The position numbers and the translations under genes were made by a program. A stretch of DNA of 64,000 bases from Stenogyne calaminthoides (Eukaryota > Streptophyta > Magnoliopsida > Lamiales > Lamiaceae): contig JBBCBC010000031.1 of NCBI GenBank assembly GCA_037126765.1, positions 4,659,638 through 4,723,637 on the forward strand, in the 5' to 3' direction. Of the stretch, positions 57,453 through 64,000 are shown in pieces (position 1 is the stretch's first letter; each line of letters opens with the position of its first letter). Below the pieces are notes generated by a model that was not told the origin of the DNA, did not search any database, and saw nothing but the letters and a program-made list of their open reading frames with translations.

Positions 57453-59025
57453 TGTAGGTTCCGAACGGGTTTTGTGAGGGCAGAAGTCTAGAGGGGAGGG
57501 GTGAATAGACTTCTGAAAACTTTTTGTGCAGATCAGGTGTGATGGCAGTTAGCCTGATCAGAGTGCGAGTGAATCAGTTTGGACTGATAACCAACTTACT
57601 AATCGCCTGAAGGCAGATCAGTTCGGTAACTATCAGTTTAACTGATGTGTGCGGAAGCTAAGTTTTACCCGTGTGAAAAACCAGTTTTGATAAATCAGAT
57701 TCCAAAGTTAGTCTTTTAACCTGTTGACTGAAGTGTCAAGCTTGATCAGATCAGAAGCTTGGTACTAGCTGATCTCAACTTAGAATATGTATGCTGCTTT
57801 AAAAATTGTGTGCGATTGTGTAAACAGTTAATCAAAGCGGTAAAGGCACACAAGATTTATAGTGGTTCGGACAAACCAGTCCTACGTCCACTCTTCCCTA
57901 TCACAAGGGGCACCAACTAAACCAACTGGACTTAGATTTTTGTGTTAGTCCAACACAGTACACCGACAGATATTTAAGGAGTTCTCACTCAACCGATCCC
58001 AGATCTCAGAACTAGAAACCCTAGTCTGAAATCTTGCTAAACAACTTAACCTAACTTTGGCTTTGGATAAGATTATTTTGGTTCCAACTATGAAATCTTT
58101 TCTAGTGTTTAAGATAGCCTATCAGCTAGATAAAAAGATTTCTATGCTAAGAACTTATGGGATGAACACTTAATAAAATAATCTTCTTGTTCGTGTTCTT
58201 CGTGCGGAAATCTGATAATTGCTTGAGCTTCTTGATTGTTCAGTGTTTCCGTATTTTCACTCTGAAGTGTGATCCCATATTTATAGTCCTCGAAATCAAA
58301 GAGCCGTTGGAGAGCAATTTGAATTTCAGGCTATATTTGGTAGGTTTGCAGGATTGATCTGACGTGCTTCAGGAACGGCATGGCCGAGAGTGTGAATTTT
58401 GTATTTTATAGCCGTTAGAAGAGAGCAGCATCAAATCCCGTAATTGTCGGCTCCGATCATACGTGTCTCGTCCTTATTGGTTAACAGACGCACTTTTCAG
58501 TGTTGTTCTTCCAACTAAGGTTGACATTCTTCTTGTTTAGATCATCGACGTATGATTTGGTGAAACATCAGTTTTCACCTGATGAGCTGACCTGATCAGT
58601 CAAGCTGATCAGTCTACCTGATTGAGTCTTCTGGTGCCGGTTGACTTAGCTTCAACTAGCAGACTCGGCTGATGTAGGTCTTCTGGTCTGATCTTCTGGA
58701 AGTCATCTGATCTTCAAGTATTCTGAGTTTGAGCTTTATGACTTCAGCTGTGATATCTGACTTGATCAGATCGATCTGATCTTTTGTTCTTCTCTTGCAT
58801 TCTGGCCTGTCGGATATCAGCTGTTCTTCATGTCTTCAGATCTGACCTATACATATTGAGGTTCCCCCTCAATATGTGACCTATCTATTACATCAGTTGT
58901 TCTATACAGTAATTATCAACTGGTATTCTATAAACGGTAATATAAACATCAGTCAGCTAACATGTCTGACTGGTCCTATTACACGTGTTTCTGGAACTTT
59001 CATCAAAACACTAAATTTCCCAACA
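57453..59025 (-). mobile_element. Sirevirus-like copia 3' LTR
   Basis: TGTAGGTTCCGAACGGG ... AAATTTCCCAACA, 1573 bp, read on the minus strand as TGTTGGGAAATTT...CCTACA. It is preceded on the minus strand by a polypurine tract (59027-59040), which makes it the 3' LTR. It contains 'tatagtggttcggacaaacc' and many GATCAG/CTGATC units. The internal region extends right beyond the window. Confidence 0.82.
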
Positions 59026-59026
59026 A

Positions 59027-59040
59027 TTTCCCCCTTTTTG
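59027..59040 (-). other. Polypurine tract
   Basis: Minus strand reads CAAAAAGGGGGAAATTG directly before the LTR start, a typical Sirevirus/copia plus-strand primer. Confidence 0.85.
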
Positions 59041-59233
59041 ATGAAACCAAAACACTATGAGAAACCAAACACAGTTGATAAATATAGAATAGTAAAGAGC
59101 ACATAATCAGAAGACAATGAGATTTTGTCTTAGGATCAGAAAATAAACTTTTCTCATTAGAATTGTTGATTACATGTTACATCAGAAAAGTTTGAATTTA
59201 AAAACGGCTGATCCTGAGAAGTCTTCTGATTCT

Positions 59234-62200
59234 TCACTCTTTAGGCTTGTATCCTTCTGGCATCTCTCTTTGATCTTGAGGTACGTTGAAAATCTGATAA
59301 AGTTTCCATTTGACATCATTGGTCAGCTGAGGATCAGTTATGTGCGTTTTGCTCAAGATGTCAAAATAGAATCTCTGAAATGTCAGTCTGTTAAATGAGC
59401 CATCTGCCTTCTTCGAGTAATCCAACAGATCATACTCTTGGCGAGATATTTTTACCTTGATTATCTTGGCCTTATTTTCCAGATACTTCAGAAAGTCTGG
59501 ATATTTATTTTCCAACCAGTTGAGGAATTCATCATCTGGAGATTCTTCTCGTGGAACAAGATCAAGAACAAAGGCATCCAGAAGCCATTCACTTCTGATC
59601 TTATTTCATTCCTCAAACCTCTTAGCGTGTGCAGCAGTTTTTGGAATGATCTCATCAACTCTTCTTTGGCGGTGAGGTTAAATGCTGATTTTTCGGCCTT
59701 TCCTTTCTTCGCCTTCGATCCGAATTTCCTCTTGGATCTTACTGCTCATGCTAATTTATGCGCCCTTCTCTCTTCTTCACTTATTCGGGCTTCTTCCGCA
59801 ATCTGTTCTTTGGACAATTTCTCAGCTAGTTTCTTATCGGCCTGAATTTGGCTAGCTGTGCTTCTTGTGATTTTCTTAGTCTGAGTGAGTGGTACAAGTT
59901 GTGATGTCGGCACCCATTGAAGAAAGAAGACCGTACTTGACCTTTCTTGCCTTTGACTTTTCCATCTTTTTTCGAGAAATTTCGTTAGCAAAGAGATCCG
60001 GATGGTACAGTCTTTGTCCATAAGATTATTTGTTTTGAATCGGGTCTTCTGTTGTTACGATCGTGTCGGTTGGTTTCTCCTCTGTCCTTCCCCTTTTTTT
60101 GGTTTGATCAAAAAAAGAGTGAGGTGGGAGGTCGAAGAACCAAAAATTTGGTGATATCGCCCTGTTGAGATCTGCAGAAGATAAACCTTTGAGCTTGAGC
60201 AAGTTAGATTTTGAACCTTCGAGATCATTTCGGTCTTGACAGATTCCATGGCAGTAGAGAGTGTAATAATCAGTTTGTCAAGTTTCTCTTCTGTCAATTC
60301 TAGCTTTTCAGTGAGCATCAGAAAAGAAACTTGTTGTTGATCCACCTGAATTAGTTTGTCATCAATCGATTTTATAAGTTCGGCGGAACACGGTGGTCAC
60401 AATTTGGGAGAACCGATCTTTGATTGCCTCGATCCGGGAAATAGCCAATTCCCTTTGATCTGTTATTTCTTTGAGGCCAATCTGCCTCTGATCAGCTATC
60501 ACTCCCTCAACTTCTTCTTTTCGGGAGATCTTTGAGACAAGATCGATCTCCCGAAGTTGATCGGCGTGGCGTGAGTTGTAGGAATGTTTGGTGTCACTTG
60601 ATCATTTTGGGTTGTTTGTGCCTCCGGTGGTTGGTCATGAAGCTGCGGCACAGTTCCACTATCATCGGCGACTCTGCATCCTTCATAGCATATCTGCTTG
60701 AGAGCTTCTTGGTGATCTCGAGTTCGCCTTTTTCATGTCCCCAGCTTCATGTGGATCGAGCTTTGATAGATTCAGCGATTATCGGCAATTTGGTGATCCT
60801 ACTTTAGCAGATTTCCTCATATCGAAATCAAAATCGCAAACTCATCGGCCTGACCCATCATTTCTATAATCATTATAAAATCTGAGAAGCCTTTTAATCG
60901 GAGATCTCTCTAGGTGAGGATCTCCATAACTTCCTCTCTAATAGCAGGATGGGCGACCCATTTCTGGATACATCTCATCAATTTCTCGTTCGATTTGCAT
61001 TACGACCATTTTCCTGTGATGGTCTTTGATGATCCAGACTTCAGAATTGTCTGTCCGGATTCGGTTGATGAGATGTGGAGGTTACGGTGGTGCTTGAGTG
61101 GCGGAAGTTATACGATTGGCTCGGCTGCGCAGAGGTTACATTGTAGAGGTAGGTGCGTGCGGTTACGCCACGGGTAAGCTTTTCGGTTCATGGCAGCGTA
61201 GTTTCGGGTTTGGGGCAGGTGGAAGAAGAAGGAGAAACATGCTCAGCGGCCGATGGTACGGCGGTGAATCGGCTCGAGTTGGAGGAGTCGTTCGTTCGTC
61301 TCGTGCTTCTTCCTCGAGAATGTTACTGGCGAGCTCTCGGCTTGGCTTTACTGTCGATTTTCACACGATTTTTGTGGCGCATCGGTGTCTGGCGCTCCTT
61401 CTTCATCTGACTCATCTTCTAGAAACAAAGTCATGGGGGCCTGCTTCGCCTTCTTCGGCCTCTTCTCCTGGGCCTTCACCAGTTTTCTTTTCTTCTTCTG
61501 GGGAGCATCTGGTGTAGACGAGGTTGTTTCCTTGCTTTTTCCTTTCTTGACTTTGGAGGGTGGTAGCATATCATCATCGGGTGGCTATATATATATGGCT
61601 GAAGTGGTGGCGAAGAAGGCCTTATAGATCTTCAGTCCATTCTGGTCCCATTCAGCATTTGGCAGTTTGTCTTTCAAGATAACTGCAACCTTGTTGAGAT
61701 TGCTGATCATCTTCTTCAGATAGACCTGCCTCCATTCATTAACTCCAAACTTTTCATGTTCTTGGAGTAGAATGGCCTTCGAGGAAGCCATGCAATTGAT
61801 GTTCTTGGCTTCATCAATTATCGCAGCCATGCTGTATAGTTTGATGGATGTTAGAGCATCTGGGCTGAATGAAATACCCATGATTGTTTTTGACATTATG
61901 TCAAACAACAATCGGTATTTCCTTTTTAGCATTGTTCGACAAAAAACTGCGATCCGATGTTTGTCGACCTCGCGAAGAGTTCTTTTTCGATCGGCTCATC
62001 TTCATTCTCCTCAGTAGTCGCAGCGAGATTCTTCCTTTGGGCAAGTTTGAGCAGGCGTGTTATGTCCGTTAAATCGGCCCGATCTCTTCTTCGTTGGATT
62101 GGACGAAAGTAGTTCTTCTCCGGCGTCCAGATCCACTCTTAAATTCCTTAGGAATTTGAATGCTTATATCTTGCATCTTTGGATTGCGTTGAGGAGTATA

Positions 62201-62352
62201 ATATTTCTCAAGGCCTCCTTTCTTCAGAATTTGCTCCACTTCCATTGATTCCGGATCCCGAGTGATGTCAAACTGCCGAAATTGTCATCGACAATCTTCG
62301 TTGCCAGTTCCGCATAATTGCACATTATTTTCCCCATTCCGTAAGTGGCCAT
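59234..62352 (-). pseudogene. Decayed accessory reading frame of the Sirevirus-like element
   Basis: Minus-strand pieces in shifting frames between 62352 (MATYGMGKIMCNYAELATKI) and 59234 (ending YKPKE). In order they are: VEQILKKGGLEKYY (about 62230); a 115-codon stretch with KTIMGISFSPDALTSIK (61932-61585); a Lys-rich linker with KKRKLVKAQEKRPKKAKQ (about 61500); coiled-coil pieces TEKLELTEEKLDKLIITLS (60345 down) and KLAEKLSKEQIAEEARISEE (about 59800); and a last piece KYPDFLKYLENKAK (59515-59234). It lies where Sireviruses often carry an extra frame between pol and the 3' LTR. I do not recognise a named domain. Several stops and frameshifts mean it is not functional as read. Confidence 0.5.
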
Positions 62353-64000
62353 TTACAATAAGATAGACTTGATTAAAGTTGTGCATAAGCATGAGGATAT
62401 CATATATTGATTATCAGACCTATACTCATGCCTAATAATCGATAAACACATGCGGATACCAAGAAACAATAAAGCATAACACAGGATACCATCGATTGAC
62501 AAAATCTATAAGATCAATGGATTTAGGAGAAAAGATGATTCATCAAATAATTAGAAATTACCAGATTCTGTTTTTCGGAAAGATAATGTTGAAACTCAAG
62601 TAAAACACTTCGAATCACAGAAAAGTAATATGGAGTTTTCAGAGAATAAATCGCAAGTTTGTGAATTAGAAAGAACTCTGGTAGGGTTTTTGATGAACCT
62701 TTTAAAGATGAGGAGGGAAAAAAGACAAGATTTGGGAGATCAACCGTTTGAAAAGATTAAACGATCCAGATTAAACGATTTTGATCGTATGGTCAGGAAA
62801 AGCACGTACGAAAACCTTTTGAATTTAAAAGCTCATTTTGTAGCAATTAATACAAGTACCCCACGTCCGCATTAAATATTTTGCAGGGAATACGTCACAT
62901 AGGTAATGAGTACAGTAAGACAAATAATATCAGATAAGATCAAATAAGTAAGCAATAAACAAGAAAACGAAAAAGTGTGTCGGTTGGTCGATATTGTGTC
63001 GATCAATGCCACTTGTAGTTGTTGATTCCACTTGTTGATCTTAGTTTTTCGCCTAATCCTTATAATTTCCTAACCGTTTTTTCAACCGATCCGCTTCACT
63101 TTCAGCGTCGATTTCCCTTTTTCGATCCTCCTTGATTAGTTGAAGTTCCCTTCAACCTGATATTTATTTTTCTCATGGATCAAATATATATCCGATTTGT
63201 TGTTGTATCAAGCTCAACCGATCTTCCTCATCGATCGGGCCAGATAAAATCGATTTCGATTGACTGTCGATTCTTCTCGGATCAAGCCAATTCTTGGGAT
63301 ATGTGTTACCGCTTAAAACTTAGTCTAGAATAGTAGTCTCTATTCCTAAGTCAAACGATTTGACATCGTAATTATAGTCCGAATATTTCGATATGTCAAT
63401 CCACCGTAAATTTATCCAATTATTAGTCGCGTGATTCCTACATATTTGTCCTTGTGATGCAAATTTTCTAAGAGGCTTTTTGAAATCAAATTTGCATTCA
63501 CACCCTTGCTTGGCCTCTATAAATTGGACCAATGTTTTTCACAACATAACCCATTCACCATACTTATCTTCTTTGTAGAATCATGTATCTGGTGAACCCT
63601 TATTTCGGTGAGACTTTAAGCAAACACCTTTACCCTTTTTTTCAATGATGTCGACTTCTCAAATCAACCTTGTGTGTCCCTTATCCTTTGTTTTTCGTGC
63701 GTCATCAAAGATTTCACATACAATTGTTGCCAAGCTTCTCTACCACCGGCGCGTCGGGTCTGTCATCATAACCGAAGACACTTCTCCTAACCGTATGCAC
63801 CTTGTGTGTCTATCGAGATAATGAAACTAGCATCATCACGGACTCGGTCGATATAAAACATGAGTTTGATATCTGATGCGGATCGGACAACAACCGATCT
63901 TCAGATATCAACTCAATTTTACATGCAACACATGTGCCCATAAGGTCTTTGAACCACTTTCTTCGCACATGTGCTCCATTTAATTTTGGAGAGCCCATTG
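62353..64000. other. Probable internal region of the same element, unassigned
   Basis: No reverse transcriptase, integrase or gag motif was recognised on either strand. Frames of 81 codons (62630-62875, plus), 70 codons (63320-63532, minus) and 62 codons (63810-63998, minus) have no domain I can name. TCGAT/GATCG phrases are frequent, unlike the AT-rich regions to the left, and continue the composition of 59-62 kb. Confidence 0.4.

Noticed and set aside
61098..61517. 139-codon plus-strand open frame
   Set aside because: Low-complexity Ser/Arg translation antisense to the Lys-rich linker of the accessory frame of the Sirevirus-like element.

Overview
The window looks like nuclear DNA of a flowering plant, most likely a eudicot. 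It is very AT-rich, its genes are split by GT-AG introns, it has no bacterial-style operons, and it is full of plant LTR retrotransposons and MITEs. Placement inside the asterids (for example Lamiales) is only a guess from the look of the repeats. Almost all long reading frames are chance or repeat-derived. I can support two real protein genes, both on the minus strand.

Gene 1 (3.3-8.1 kb) is an eight-exon gene for a PTST1-type protein (PROTEIN TARGETING TO STARCH). It has a plastid-type N-terminus, a coiled coil and a C-terminal CBM48 starch-binding domain. All exon phases close into a 282-codon frame. Its sixth intron holds three MITE-like foldback elements, and a hAT-type MITE with a clean 8-bp target duplication sits about 350 bp upstream of its ATG.

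Gene 2 (19.1-33.25 kb) is a MIKC-type MADS-box gene of the AGL17/ANR1/AGL16/AGL21 clade. Seven exons were rebuilt from splice sites. Intron 1 is about 9.8 kb because a complete 4.2-kb LTR element (26.9-31.1 kb, 5-bp target duplication ACGTC) and other repeats lie in it. Introns 2-4 hold a cluster of five Stowaway-like MITEs. The last few codons are unresolved.

The rest is a repeat landscape. From left to right: a decayed Sirevirus-like LTR (0.5-1.9 kb); an AT-rich ~1-kb tandem repeat (9.3-12.6 kb) that recurs at 36.6-38.0 kb; a gypsy-like LTR with a 28-bp minisatellite (12.7-14.6 kb); a copia LTR with primer-binding site (15.0-16.7 kb); and a hAT transposase relic (16.7-17.2 kb). A large inverted-repeat element with ~1.5-kb arms spans 41.4-47.7 kb. 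It has a smaller foldback with a telomere-like core inside it and two solo LTRs. At 47.7-54.7 kb a relic RNase H reading frame is broken by a copia LTR. That LTR is broken by an inverted solo LTR of its own family, which is in turn broken by a solo LTR of a second family, each insertion marked by 5-bp target duplications. From 55.9 kb to the end, a further copy of the second LTR family is cut by the 3' end of a minus-strand Sirevirus-like element, with its polypurine tract and a decayed accessory reading frame, running off the window.

I saw no tRNA, rRNA or CRISPR array. I found no convincing new enzymatic system; the most notable structures are the nested insertions, the large foldback element and the Arg-rich 14-residue repeats in the Gag-like frame of the LTR element inside the MADS gene.
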